Source: Paenibacillus aceti
GTDB lineage: Bacteria; Bacillota; Bacilli; Paenibacillales; Paenibacillaceae
Length of the DNA stretch: 64,000 bases
Direction of reading: 5' to 3'
NCBI RefSeq assembly: GCF_003614185.1
Contig: NZ_KZ987724.1
Span: 1,482,633-1,546,632 of the forward strand
Numbering within the stretch: position 1 is the stretch's first letter; every line of letters begins with the position of its first letter. The notes below the pieces were generated by a model. The model was given only the letters and a program-made list of their open reading frames with translations. It had not been told where the DNA came from and did no database searches. Positions 34,832-44,289 of the stretch are shown one piece after another. The translations under genes and the position numbers were made by a program.

Positions 34832-37795
34832 TTAATTGGGCAATCCGAACTCCTTACGCTTCTTCGTAATCTCATCATTGATATATTGCGTGTAGGTGTC
34901 GATCGCTTCACGAGGGTCCTCGCTCGAGATCACGACACTGCGGAATGCATTGTCCAGATGACGACCGGTGAAGTAGCCGCCTGCCACTTCAGGAATGCCC
35001 CGCGCCCATTTCCACTGCTCCATCAGCGTCTTATAATGCTGCGATTGCCACGGAATACGTGCCATCGCTTCCAGGTTTGCGGTGGAACCGCGGCCTGAGG
35101 GACCGAATAGTCCTTCCAGCTCCAGGCTATACTTGGCCTGGGTCTCGGTGCTGGTCCACCATTTCAGGAAAGCCCAAGCCTCATCCTTATACTTGCTGGC
35201 TTCCAGCATCACCGCTGCTGAGCCTCTGGTCGGCACATCGCGGCGAACCGTTCCATCCGCCTGCTCCGTCCCCGGTACCACAGTAAAATCCCATAATCCT
35301 TTTAACTCAGGCGCTGTGACGCTGATGATATTGAACCGGGTGTAATCATCAATCGCGATCGGCATCTCGCCGCTGCGGAAGCGGTTGACAAAGTCGGTCG
35401 TAATCGGCAGCTTATACGTCGTATACAGATCGGTCCAATCCATGAAGGTCTTGATCGCCAGCTCGGTATCAAGCGCGCTCGCTTGGCCTTCCTCTCTATA
35501 CAATTGTCCGCCGTTCTGATACAGCATCGTACCGAAGGCTGCGTTGACTGGCAGAGAAGATGCGTCTTGGACGTTGGCACCGAGACGAACCAGTACCTGA
35601 ATGGGGAAGCCGAACAGCAGATTATGCTTCTGCAGCTCTGGAATCATCGTGAACACGTCTTCCCAAGTCTCCGGCACTTCCAGATTCATCTCCTCCAAAA
35701 TGTCCTTGCGATAGAAGAGAACCGGAAAAGACTGATCGATCGGCAGACCATAGATCCCCCCGTTGAATTGGTAAGGAACCATCGCGCTCGGATGGAAGCG
35801 CCCCGCTACCTGCTCGTACCCGGGGTACTTGGACAGATCCTCCACCGCATTGCGCAGCGCATAGTTTACAGGCTTATCATTCGGCAGGGAGAACGCCACG
35901 TCAGGTCCACGTCCGGCCAGCATCGCCTGCAGCAGCACGCCTTCACTGACGACCTGAATATCGACAGCGACCCCCGTCTCATTCGTGAATGACTCATCGA
36001 TCAGCCGCTTGGCGATCTTCGCCTGATCAATCCCCTGAGTCATCCAGAGCGTGATCTTCTTATCCGTGTCCTTCGCCGCCCCAAGCACGTTGAAATCGGT
36101 GAAGAATGACAGCATGAAGGTCCCCGTATTGTATTTGAGCTTGCTCCAAAAGCTGGCCTTGGCCGTAGGAAGCTTCATATCCGGGGAAGCAACGATCAGG
36201 TAATCGATCGACAGCGGCATATAATTGATCGAATAGATCCAGTCGCCAAGGGAGCTGGTGTTGGACTTGAAGGTCTCCAGCCGCCTGGCAATGGTCTCCG
36301 GGCTCTTGGCCATATCGCGCAATTGCACGATCAACCGCGTAAGCGATGCGGTGCGATCCCCGCTGCCGGCCAAGCGCTCGGCTTGTCTGGCGACAGCTTC
36401 AAGAATATCGGCCTGATCCTGCATCGTCCCTACGAGATCCGGCAGCTTCTTATCCAGCTGATAGTCGCGATATTCATCCGGAACCGTGCCGGTAATCATA
36501 ATAATGTGACGATACATCCGGTTGAGCTCAAGCACGCTGGATTCCACGATGCGCAGCAGATCCGCCATCTCACCCAGAGTGACTTCCATTTTGAGCTCAT
36601 GCGAGCCCTTAGTAAGGTAGAACAGATACGGCTCCGCCGGGGAAGAACCGCTCGGTTCCGTGCTCAGCTCCTTCATCTCCCAATCGGTTGAGAAGGGGAA
36701 GGCGATGTTCTCCATCTCGGCAAAAGGAAGCTTCCCATCGATGTACAATTTGCGATAGGAGGTCATTCCCCGCTGGAAGTTCTGCTTCGCCTTGATTCCT
36801 ATATGATAGAGACCATCCTCTGGAACCTCGATATTCCAGGTCAACCATTGCCCGGCCTCCGACCAGTTATAACCACCGATCGTGTTCAAGCGGATTTGCG
36901 AAATATGGGTAGGCTCTGTGCCGGGATCGCTGCGATCCATCAACGGATATAGCACCTGGCTTGATTTCAGCACCGCTTCCTCGCCTTGGATTTTAAGCAG
37001 AACGTTAGAAGACGGAGTATGGCCTAGCTCTGCATAACCAGCGGATACCTGTGCATAGTCAGGAACTTCATCCGACTGCTTCAAGGTAATCCGGTCGATC
37101 AGCATCCTCTCCCTTGCCGATATGAGGGTCAGGGTATGCTCTCCCTGAGAGAAATAATAGGAATACGGCGCCGTATGTCGCCCATCCGGGCTCTGTACGT
37201 AGGTCTCCTGCCAGAGCGGCTTCTCGATCTGCTTCTGATACAGATCATTGCCGCGGTCATCCTGCTGCATCTCTCCCTCATTAGCCCAAATGCGCCGGAA
37301 CATAACATTTTTGCTCTCATTAAAAGGAAGCTCTCCATCAATATGCAGCTCCCGGTCGATATCCGCGTTCTTGCCCTCCAACTGATAATAGCGAACCGCA
37401 ATCTGGTACAGACCTGCCTGCGGGACTTGAAAGCTCCACGTCAAGCTGCCTTCCTCCCCCGTCTCTACCGCCTGTCCGCTTAAACCGGGAATCCCCTCTA
37501 CGATCTGCGGGTTCATTTTATCCGTACTAGTGAAGCTCTCTCCTTCGATCACAATCGGAGTGTCAGGACGCGGGGCCGCTTGATGCTGGGCCAAATATTG
37601 ATCATAGCTGCCTTCCTGATATTGCCTGGGTATGGCCTCCGTCTCGAAGGTCTGGACCGGCTCTGCGGCTTCTGCTTGCGTAGACCTCGTCAGATCGAAT
37701 GTACCGGGCAGAATCCCCCCCGTCCCAAGCACGATGACGAGCATTAGCTTCAGCCAGCGACCCTTGACGGTTGAACTGCTATGAACTGAAGGCAT
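34832..37795 (-). CDS. Solute-binding protein fused to two N-terminal carbohydrate-binding-like domains
   Basis: A 987-residue exported protein. The signal segment is WLKLMLVIVLGTGGILPGTF, with no lipobox. Two beta-sandwich domains of CBM6/CBM35 character follow: one with EGESF, then LTWSFQVPQAGLYQIAVRYY, and another with WLTWNIEVPEDGLYHIGIKAK (about residues 60-430). A family-1 binding domain occupies about 570-987 (KKITLWMTQGIDQ, LLQAMLAGRGPDVAFSL, YGLPIDQSFPVLFYRKDIL). ATG 37795 has AAGGAGG six bases upstream and is preferred over 37846. The fusion is unusual, since binding proteins rarely carry surface carbohydrate-binding modules. Confidence 0.85.
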   Translation of the reverse strand: MPSVHSSSTVKGRWLKLMLVIVLGTGGILPGTFDLTRSTQAEAAEPVQTFETEAIPRQYQEGSYDQYLAQHQAAPRPDTPIVIEGESFTSTDKMNPQIVEGIPGLSGQAVETGEEGSLTWSFQVPQAGLYQIAVRYYQLEGKNADIDRELHIDGELPFNESKNVMFRRIWANEGEMQQDDRGNDLYQKQIEKPLWQETYVQSPDGRHTAPYSYYFSQGEHTLTLISARERMLIDRITLKQSDEVPDYAQVSAGYAELGHTPSSNVLLKIQGEEAVLKSSQVLYPLMDRSDPGTEPTHISQIRLNTIGGYNWSEAGQWLTWNIEVPEDGLYHIGIKAKQNFQRGMTSYRKLYIDGKLPFAEMENIAFPFSTDWEMKELSTEPSGSSPAEPYLFYLTKGSHELKMEVTLGEMADLLRIVESSVLELNRMYRHIIMITGTVPDEYRDYQLDKKLPDLVGTMQDQADILEAVARQAERLAGSGDRTASLTRLIVQLRDMAKSPETIARRLETFKSNTSSLGDWIYSINYMPLSIDYLIVASPDMKLPTAKASFWSKLKYNTGTFMLSFFTDFNVLGAAKDTDKKITLWMTQGIDQAKIAKRLIDESFTNETGVAVDIQVVSEGVLLQAMLAGRGPDVAFSLPNDKPVNYALRNAVEDLSKYPGYEQVAGRFHPSAMVPYQFNGGIYGLPIDQSFPVLFYRKDILEEMNLEVPETWEDVFTMIPELQKHNLLFGFPIQVLVRLGANVQDASSLPVNAAFGTMLYQNGGQLYREEGQASALDTELAIKTFMDWTDLYTTYKLPITTDFVNRFRSGEMPIAIDDYTRFNIISVTAPELKGLWDFTVVPGTEQADGTVRRDVPTRGSAAVMLEASKYKDEAWAFLKWWTSTETQAKYSLELEGLFGPSGRGSTANLEAMARIPWQSQHYKTLMEQWKWARGIPEVAGGYFTGRHLDNAFRSVVISSEDPREAIDTYTQYINDEITKKRKEFGLPN

Positions 37796-37882
37796 TGCCA
37801 TCCTCCTTCCATCCCTTCCATCTAAGAGGGACACCCCATTCGACATATCCGCCTTTGAGGTGTCCCGTCAGGGCTCTAATGA

Positions 37883-39202
37883 TTATTTCTTCAAGGTCAC
37901 ATCGATGGCTGCCTGCGTCAATGGTTTGATTCGCGCCAGCTCACTGGCAGGTGTGCCTTTCCCATTCATAATGTTATCGATCGCTTCTTTGAAGTAATCC
38001 TCGAAGCCATCATAGGAATAGAACTGTAGCACGGTGCCGTTGCCTAGCATTTTCCGCAGGGTATTGAGCCCTTCCTGACTCCTGAAGTTCTCTTCCTCAC
38101 CGCGGACGACCAGATCAAAGCCCTGCTCCTGGTTGCGCTCATACAGCTCCATCCATACGGCCATGACTTCCTTCGGATTCTCTACATCATTCATCAGATG
38201 CCACATATTCACCGTCGTCGGCACCACATATTTGTCCGCTTTCGGACCTTTCGGGAAGAAGACATAGCCCCAGTCATCAGCCATACCGCCGTTGAAGTCA
38301 TAGGCGACCCAGCGATATCCCGGATAGAAGAGAGCTGTCCCTTCCGGGAAGGAACCGCCCACAACCTTATGCACGTTATACAGATCCGATACGAATTGGA
38401 TCGCTTCCAGCGATTCCGGTGAATCATAGGCAATCTTGTCATCCTTCGTCACGAAGCCATTATTCGAATAGATGAACGGTAAGGTGAGGGTGATTGGCCC
38501 ATCGTAAGGAGATACGCCGAACACTCCGTCCTTCGTCACCGCCTTAGCCAGCTCCAGGAACTTATCCCAGGTCCATTCCCCTTTTTCCTGCAGCTCATAT
38601 GGATCTTCAAGTCCGTTCTTCTGAATCAAGGTCTTATTGTAGTAGAACCCATTGCCATTATTATCGTTATAAGTGAAGCTGTACTGCTTCCCGTTATATT
38701 TGCCATAGGTGAGCATAACATTGTTCCACTCTGGATCATTCAGATCCACGAGATCATCGATATTGCGGATATATCCCTCGCTGACCATCTTCGGAATCGA
38801 CCACTCCAGAGGAATCATAATGATGTCGGCGAAGGGCTGTCCGGCCACAGAGGTCGTAATGATCCGCGACTGAATCTCATCGAACGGCACGGTTACATAT
38901 TCAATTTTCACATTGAACTTCTCTTCGGCCTTGCGCTGCAGTTCCTTCTCCTCTTCGGACAAATAATTCTCCATCCCCCACCATTGACCGATGCGGATCG
39001 TCCTTCCCTTCAGATCAATCTTCTCGTCCGCCGGCGGTGCTGGATCCTTGCTATTCTCCGCTTCCTTTGCCGTATCACTGCTGTTGCTTGCAGCAGGCTG
39101 TGGATCTGTGTTAGCCCCATTGTTCGTCTTCCCTGATGAACAGGCCGCAAGTATGATAACCATGGTGATGATAAGCAGCTTCCCGAGCCACTTCAGCTTC
39201 AT
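37883..39202 (-). CDS. ABC transporter substrate-binding lipoprotein (sugar type)
   Basis: A 439-residue lipoprotein. The signal peptide ends in a lipobox (IILAACSSG, Cys near residue 21). A Ser/Ala/Pro linker follows, then the family-1 binding fold (IRIGQWWGMENYLSEEE, VAGQPFADIIMIPLEWS, GYRWVAYDFNGGMADDWGYVFFP). ATG 39202 has GGGGGAA upstream, so the ATG at 39220 is not used. It is the first gene of the operon, 24 bp downstream of a cre-like site. Confidence 0.9.
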   Translation of the reverse strand: MKLKWLGKLLIITMVIILAACSSGKTNNGANTDPQPAASNSSDTAKEAENSKDPAPPADEKIDLKGRTIRIGQWWGMENYLSEEEKELQRKAEEKFNVKIEYVTVPFDEIQSRIITTSVAGQPFADIIMIPLEWSIPKMVSEGYIRNIDDLVDLNDPEWNNVMLTYGKYNGKQYSFTYNDNNGNGFYYNKTLIQKNGLEDPYELQEKGEWTWDKFLELAKAVTKDGVFGVSPYDGPITLTLPFIYSNNGFVTKDDKIAYDSPESLEAIQFVSDLYNVHKVVGGSFPEGTALFYPGYRWVAYDFNGGMADDWGYVFFPKGPKADKYVVPTTVNMWHLMNDVENPKEVMAVWMELYERNQEQGFDLVVRGEEENFRSQEGLNTLRKMLGNGTVLQFYSYDGFEDYFKEAIDNIMNGKGTPASELARIKPLTQAAIDVTLKK

Positions 39203-39225
39203 GTCAGTTCCCCCTATCATTGAAT

Positions 39226-39239
39226 TGTAACCGCTTTCT
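39226..39239 (-). promoter_or_regulatory. Putative CcpA cre site of the sugar operon
   Basis: The plus strand TGTAACCGCTTTCT matches the cre consensus TGWAANCGNTNWCA at 13 of 14 positions. It lies just upstream of the first binding-protein gene, overlapping the expected transcription start. This suggests carbon catabolite repression. Confidence 0.55.
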
Positions 39240-39311
39240 TACTAGACATCTCTCATTGTAGAGGATGATATCTGGTGCACATATCGAGGTATCTTCGTTA
39301 TTTCTCTCCAT

Positions 39312-39333
39312 AAAAAAGCCCCGTTACCGGGGC
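39312..39333 (-). terminator. Terminator upstream of the sugar operon, probably that of yesN
   Basis: A GCCCCG/CGGGGC stem with a four-base loop is followed by six T residues on the minus strand. It is separated from the yesN stop by the second insertion sequence and isolates the sugar operon. Confidence 0.85.
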
Positions 39334-39351
39334 GATCCACATTCTGATCTA

Positions 39352-40820
39352 TAATATTGAGCGTTTTGCAGTAATCTGAGGCCTTGAGCCGTAAGGATTT
39401 TCGGACATAAAAAAGGGACTTCACCCCAACTTGGAGAAGTTTTCAAGTGACCAAACCCAAAAACCTCAAGGATGGAGGAAGTCACTTTGTATATTCTCCA
39501 AGAATGTCTGTTTTCCTTCGAAGAACTTTTAAAAATTCAACCCAAGGAGAGATTGCCGATCTTCTTCAGTTCTCTCGATCTGAGACCGTATGCCAAGGAA
39601 CTGAGAAGCCGTTCACCCCGAGGCGCTGAGGGATACTGCAGACAAGGTATTCTACGAGCACTCTTGGCTGCGCCGCTTGAAGGAATAAGTACCTTTTCAG
39701 GGTTGCATAAGCGTTTGGATACGGATCTCCGGTTTCGTTATCAGTGTGGTCTTCCGCTGGATCGAGAAGCTCCTTCCATATCCACATTAAGCCGAGTTTT
39801 CTCAGAACTGACGAGAAAGGACTTGGCAAAACGGCTTTTTGAGGATTTGGTCACACGCTGTCAGCAGGAAGGTATCATAGAAGGCAGTAACGTCGCCATA
39901 GACAGCGCCGCTCTCCGCGCTTACGAGAAAAAGCAGCCCAAACGCAAAAGCGAGCAAACGGGTAATGCGAACTGGGGCGCAAAAATTGATTCCTTCGGCA
40001 ATAAAATCACATGGTTTGGTTACAAAATTCATCTGGCGGTCGATACGAAAAGTGAATTGCCGATCGCCTTGGAAGTAACGCCGGCGCATGTCAATGATGG
40101 AGAAATGGCGCCGGGCCTGATCGAGAAAACAGCGTCCAGGACGAGCACACGATTTTTCATACTCGATGCGGGCTACGACCAAATGAAAGTTTATGAGGCC
40201 GCCCGCAACGTCAAGGCACAAGCCATCATTCCCCTTAATCTGCGGGGGGAGAAGGAACCGCCTGCTGGCATGACCTCGAACGGAACACCGTGCTGTTCCA
40301 TGGGTTATGCGATGACATACTGGGGAGTTGACGGCGATATGCATAAATTTCGCTGCCCGCATGCCACGGGTAAAGTCGACTGTCCGCTTGGCATGGCTGC
40401 CTGCTCGTCTTCAAACTATGGAATGGTCGTCAAAGTAAATGCGAAGGATGATCTCCGGCGATACAGCATCCCTCATCGGGATACAAAGCGTTGGAAGGAA
40501 CTTTACAATGAACGAACCAGCGTAGAACGCTGCAACTCCCGATTGAAAACCTATTTGACGGCAGACGCCGCACATGTCCGGGGCATTCAGAAAGTCACAA
40601 CTCACCAGTATTTGAATGCCATTGTTCTGCTTGCATCTGCGCTCGCCGTTTCTCATCATTCAAAACGGGCTGCCGCTTAAAAAACGAGCTGTTCTAAAAT
40701 TCTGCAAGTCTGCCCTTTTCTTCACCCATATAATACCATTTTCGAAAATTACCCCTTAACGACAGTGAATATGCTATCGCTTCTTCTCTGAAACGGAATT
40801 ATGCAAAACACTCAATATTA
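39352..40820 (+). mobile_element. Insertion sequence, DDE transposase type (IS5/IS1182-like), about 1.47 kb
   Basis: Terminal inverted repeats are TAATATTGAGCGTTTTGCA at 39352-39370 and TGCAAAACACTCAATATTA at 40802-40820; 18 of 19 bases are complementary. One transposase gene is inside. I see no certain target duplication, though GATCTA occurs near both ends at different offsets. It lies between the yesN stop and its terminator. Confidence 0.8.
39472..40680 (+). CDS. DDE transposase (IS5/IS1182-like)
   Basis: A 402-residue transposase. N-terminal RLPIFFSSLDLRPYAKEL and a SISTLSRVFSEL helix-turn-helix-like region come first. The DDE core follows: AIDSAALRAYEK (first Asp), LDAGYDQMKVYE (second Asp), and NERTSVERCNSRLK (the Glu). 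A Cys/His cluster (PHATGKVDCP) lies between. The reading frame appears intact. The family assignment between IS5 and IS1182 is uncertain. Confidence 0.85.
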   Translation: MEEVTLYILQECLFSFEELLKIQPKERLPIFFSSLDLRPYAKELRSRSPRGAEGYCRQGILRALLAAPLEGISTFSGLHKRLDTDLRFRYQCGLPLDREAPSISTLSRVFSELTRKDLAKRLFEDLVTRCQQEGIIEGSNVAIDSAALRAYEKKQPKRKSEQTGNANWGAKIDSFGNKITWFGYKIHLAVDTKSELPIALEVTPAHVNDGEMAPGLIEKTASRTSTRFFILDAGYDQMKVYEAARNVKAQAIIPLNLRGEKEPPAGMTSNGTPCCSMGYAMTYWGVDGDMHKFRCPHATGKVDCPLGMAACSSSNYGMVVKVNAKDDLRRYSIPHRDTKRWKELYNERTSVERCNSRLKTYLTADAAHVRGIQKVTTHQYLNAIVLLASALAVSHHSKRAAA

Positions 40821-40871
40821 AGAAGATCTAAGAAAAATCCATATTAAATCTAAAACGAAGACATAGTGCCC

Positions 40872-42365
40872 CTATAGTTCTGTCCTGAATTGAGATGGGG
40901 TCTTGCCCATATATTTTTTGAACATTCTCGTAAAATAGAAATAATCCATATACCCCGACTTCTCCGCCACTTCCCCAATCAGCAGATTCGTGCCTCTTAG
41001 CAGCTCACACGCATGAGCAATGCGCAGCTTCGCCACATATGCCGTGAACGTCTCGCCGATTTCCTTCTTGAACAGCTGGCTAATATAGCTGGGATTCGTA
41101 TAGAACTGCTGAGACAGCGATTGAATCGATACATCCTCGGTAAAATGCTGGTTCACATAGGACAGAATGACCCGGAACGTCTCATTGCCCGATTGGATAC
41201 AGCTCTCGTCCTGGGTATGGAGAATCGAGCCCGTGATACACTGACGCAGATCCTGCAGCATCTCCTGAACCGAAGGATAAGCCAGCAGCAACCGCTCGCG
41301 GCTGTAGAGCATCAACTCGTCTTCATCCGGCTTGAAGAAATATAAGTAAGCGCTCACATTATGGTGCAGCTGTAGAGCATGTTGAACAGTAAGCAAGCCG
41401 CTATGGAAGAGAAGTACCATCTTGTCAAAAATAGAGTTAACCCGAGCCATATCTCCCGCCCGCATCCCCTCATCCATCTGCTTGAGCAGGTCTTTGAAGC
41501 CCCTTACTCGATCGGGCTGCCTTCGGGCCACCATGAAGCCACCATGAATGAAATATTGATCGGCCAGTTCATTCGCTTCCTTCACTGCGTGGTACAGGTC
41601 GGGACGGGCAGCAGAGCGCTCGCTGATTCCAGCCCCGTAGAGCTTGGTAGTCCGCTCTCCCTCTGACGTATGTAACGTAGCTCTCTCCAATTCTTCAATC
41701 TGGCCGATTAATTGATCAGTCTGATCATAAGGGATCAGGAAGAGATGCTTCGATCTGCCGATTTTGGCATATGGATAGAGTGCAAGGAAGTTTGGTCTGG
41801 CTGCACTTGGAGAAGATAACACGAATACGCTGAGCGAATCGCTCGCCTGCCGGATCACCGCCAGTTCTTCCAGCTTATTTAGTAGCTGCTGCTCCCGGGT
41901 CCCATCCGGCTCATCCAGATACCCCAAGATCAGCGACTCTATATCGAGTTCTGGATTCGACGGATTGTCATGGGAATGGATACGATGCCTTACTCGTTCA
42001 CGTCTCAGTCTGCCTAGAATTGATTCAATCTCCGCTTCCTCAAAAGGCTTCAAACAATACGCAATGGCCCCATACGATATCGCCTTCTGCGCATAGGCGA
42101 ATTCTGCATAACCACTGACTAGAACATAATCAATTGCTGGAGCGATTGCCTTACCACGCTTGACCAGCTCCAATCCGCTCATCCCCGGCATCCGTATATC
42201 TGTGAAGACTACATCGGGCTTAAGCGTCTCCAGCATAGAGATGGCCTCAGCTCCGCTACATGCCGTAGCGACTACCTCGAATCCGTGAGTATTCCAATCG
42301 ATGCTCGCCTTAAGACTCTCGGTCACCCACGGCTCATCATCCACCAGCAATACCTTCAAATTCAT
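40872..42365 (-). CDS. YesN-type response regulator with AraC output
   Basis: A 497-residue regulator. The receiver has DDE near residue 10, phospho-acceptor Asp in PDVVFTDIRMPGMSG near 55, and Lys in IAYCLKPFEEAE near 106. A long linker region follows, and the C-terminal AraC domain (about 400-497) has two helix-turn-helices (VSIQSLSQQFYTNPSYISQLFKKEIG and LIGEVAEKSGYMDYFYFTRMFKKYMG). The start overlaps the kinase gene by 29 bp. It is the likely activator of the sugar operon, though an insertion sequence now lies between them. Confidence 0.93.
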   Translation of the reverse strand: MNLKVLLVDDEPWVTESLKASIDWNTHGFEVVATACSGAEAISMLETLKPDVVFTDIRMPGMSGLELVKRGKAIAPAIDYVLVSGYAEFAYAQKAISYGAIAYCLKPFEEAEIESILGRLRRERVRHRIHSHDNPSNPELDIESLILGYLDEPDGTREQQLLNKLEELAVIRQASDSLSVFVLSSPSAARPNFLALYPYAKIGRSKHLFLIPYDQTDQLIGQIEELERATLHTSEGERTTKLYGAGISERSAARPDLYHAVKEANELADQYFIHGGFMVARRQPDRVRGFKDLLKQMDEGMRAGDMARVNSIFDKMVLLFHSGLLTVQHALQLHHNVSAYLYFFKPDEDELMLYSRERLLLAYPSVQEMLQDLRQCITGSILHTQDESCIQSGNETFRVILSYVNQHFTEDVSIQSLSQQFYTNPSYISQLFKKEIGETFTAYVAKLRIAHACELLRGTNLLIGEVAEKSGYMDYFYFTRMFKKYMGKTPSQFRTEL

Positions 42366-44154
42366 GATGCACCTCCGCCTTAGATGATAATGTTAGTTGT
42401 ACCCAAGTACCTTGGCCAGCCACACTATGGACATCAACTCCGTAGTGAGCCCCATACATCAGCTTGATTCTGGCATTCACATTCGCAAATCCGATGCTGC
42501 CTGCTCCCTTGGAGGATAGCAGTTCCTTGGGCGAGTCCAGAAGCATGGACCTCAGCCACTCCAATCGCTCCGGCTCCATCCCGACGCCATCATCCTCTAC
42601 GGTAATGACGAGATCAGCGTCGGCATTTCTCGACGCGTGGATGCGGAGCAGTCCCGGCTCTTCTTTTAATTCAAGACCATGGTAGACGGCATTCTCGACG
42701 ATCGGCTGCAGGATCATTTTGGGAACCAGGTCTTCCAGCACCGCGTCTTCGATATCCAGCACAACCTGGAATCTCGAGCCGAAGCGGAGCCTCTGAATAT
42801 GTAAATAAGATTCAATGATGGATAGCTCTGTCTTGAGCGGAACCAGGCTATCCCCTTTGATGCTGTAGCGGAATATGCTGGCTAGAGCCGAAGCAGAAGC
42901 TCGAATCTCCTGCGCCCCCTGGACGGCAGCCATCCCTTTGATCATTTCCAATGTATTGTATAAAAAATGCGGATTGATCTGACTGCGCAGGTAAGACAGC
43001 TCCGCCTGCTTCTTCTCCAGCTCGGTTCCCAGCAACGCAGTATTCGTATCAAGTAATTCCTTCGTCAGCGTATCAATCTGATTCATCATCTTATTGAATT
43101 CATTGGCCACAACGGTAATTTCCACATAGCCATCCAGATCGATTCCAGCTTTCAGCTTATCCAGATTACCGCGCTTGACGGTGTTCATATAGACCATCAG
43201 CTTCTTCAATGGCAACAGGATATTATTCGTCAGAATCGAGAACAGTACCAGCATGATGATCCCGCCCACCACGAAGATTCCGCCGAAGAAGATACGGATA
43301 GAGTTCAAATCCCGCATCAGCACATCCTTCGGGATGATACTGACGATCGAGCTCTTGAGCTCTGGAAGATACTCGCCCTTGGCGATATAGGTTCTTCCGC
43401 TCCAGGCAAGCTCCTTCTCCACATCACTGATCAGATTCTGTTCCTGATACAAGGTCTCGAGCTTGCTCGCCAGCTCTTCCGTCTCACCGCTTGAGATGAC
43501 TCGATGGTCTTGATCGAGGAAGAAGGCCTGTGAATGCATTTCCTGCGAAATACTGTTGATGCTCCCCATGAGAGCCTTTGGAGAGATCACGAAGAAGAGC
43601 GTCCCTATCTGCTGATTAAAGCGCTCGCCAGGCTGGGCATACTTGATATTCACACCGATCAGGAACAAGCTTGATGTATTATACTGATCCCAGGCATCCG
43701 TGATGGTGTAATACTGGAATCCCTCTTCCGCATCGACCTGCGGCTGATAGGGAGCGACCACTCTCCGGCTTTCCCCGGTATCCACCCAGCTTCCTTCCTC
43801 ACCGATTACGAGAATGTCGAGGATTCCTTCCTTCAGCGTCCGCGTATTAATCAACAGATCCTCGACGCGCTTGCTAAGCATGAATCGTTGCACCTTATCT
43901 TCTTCGGTCAGAAAGCTCTGAACATCGTTGTTGAAAGCAATATTCGTAATAAGACGTTCCATTACATCCTTATTGGCGTATATTGTCTGCTTCATTTGCA
44001 GGATCAGATCGCTCGTCGCCTTGTTATTGTTCGACTTCACGATCTTCGTCATCTGCAGATAACTGGCCGATAGGATGATCAATATAATCAATGCCAAAGT
44101 ACAAGCGATGAAGGTTAACTGCGAGCGAATGGTCAGCTTGCGTAGAAGAGCCAC
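42337..44154 (-). CDS. YesM-type sensor histidine kinase
   Basis: A 605-residue kinase of the LytS/YesM class. Span 1 is at about 12-35, an extracellular Cache-like sensor follows to about 285, span 2 is about 285-310, and HAMP follows. The H-box is of the His_kinase family (SYLRSQINPHFLYNTLEMIKG), with an ATPase domain (VYHGLE, GIGFANVNARIKLMYG). The GTG at 44154 follows GGAGAGGG. It heads the operon with yesN and probably senses an extracellular sugar or a binding protein. Confidence 0.93.
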   Translation of the reverse strand: MALLRKLTIRSQLTFIACTLALIILIILSASYLQMTKIVKSNNNKATSDLILQMKQTIYANKDVMERLITNIAFNNDVQSFLTEEDKVQRFMLSKRVEDLLINTRTLKEGILDILVIGEEGSWVDTGESRRVVAPYQPQVDAEEGFQYYTITDAWDQYNTSSLFLIGVNIKYAQPGERFNQQIGTLFFVISPKALMGSINSISQEMHSQAFFLDQDHRVISSGETEELASKLETLYQEQNLISDVEKELAWSGRTYIAKGEYLPELKSSIVSIIPKDVLMRDLNSIRIFFGGIFVVGGIIMLVLFSILTNNILLPLKKLMVYMNTVKRGNLDKLKAGIDLDGYVEITVVANEFNKMMNQIDTLTKELLDTNTALLGTELEKKQAELSYLRSQINPHFLYNTLEMIKGMAAVQGAQEIRASASALASIFRYSIKGDSLVPLKTELSIIESYLHIQRLRFGSRFQVVLDIEDAVLEDLVPKMILQPIVENAVYHGLELKEEPGLLRIHASRNADADLVITVEDDGVGMEPERLEWLRSMLLDSPKELLSSKGAGSIGFANVNARIKLMYGAHYGVDVHSVAGQGTWVQLTLSSKAEVHHEFEGIAGG

Positions 44155-44289
44155 ATCTCCCTCTCCTTCTTCTTATAGCATTAGTCTCTACTATGCTTCT
44201 TTTCGCTGACAGCTCGTTAGATTCCTCCTATCTTAAGCTTATGCAACTGTCGATCTCCCGATCTATAAATTCAGGGCTTCATGCTCCGG

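Noticed and set aside
39345-40830. Target duplication GATCTA around the second insertion sequence
   Set aside because: The two copies are at different offsets from the terminal repeats, so they are not a clean duplication.
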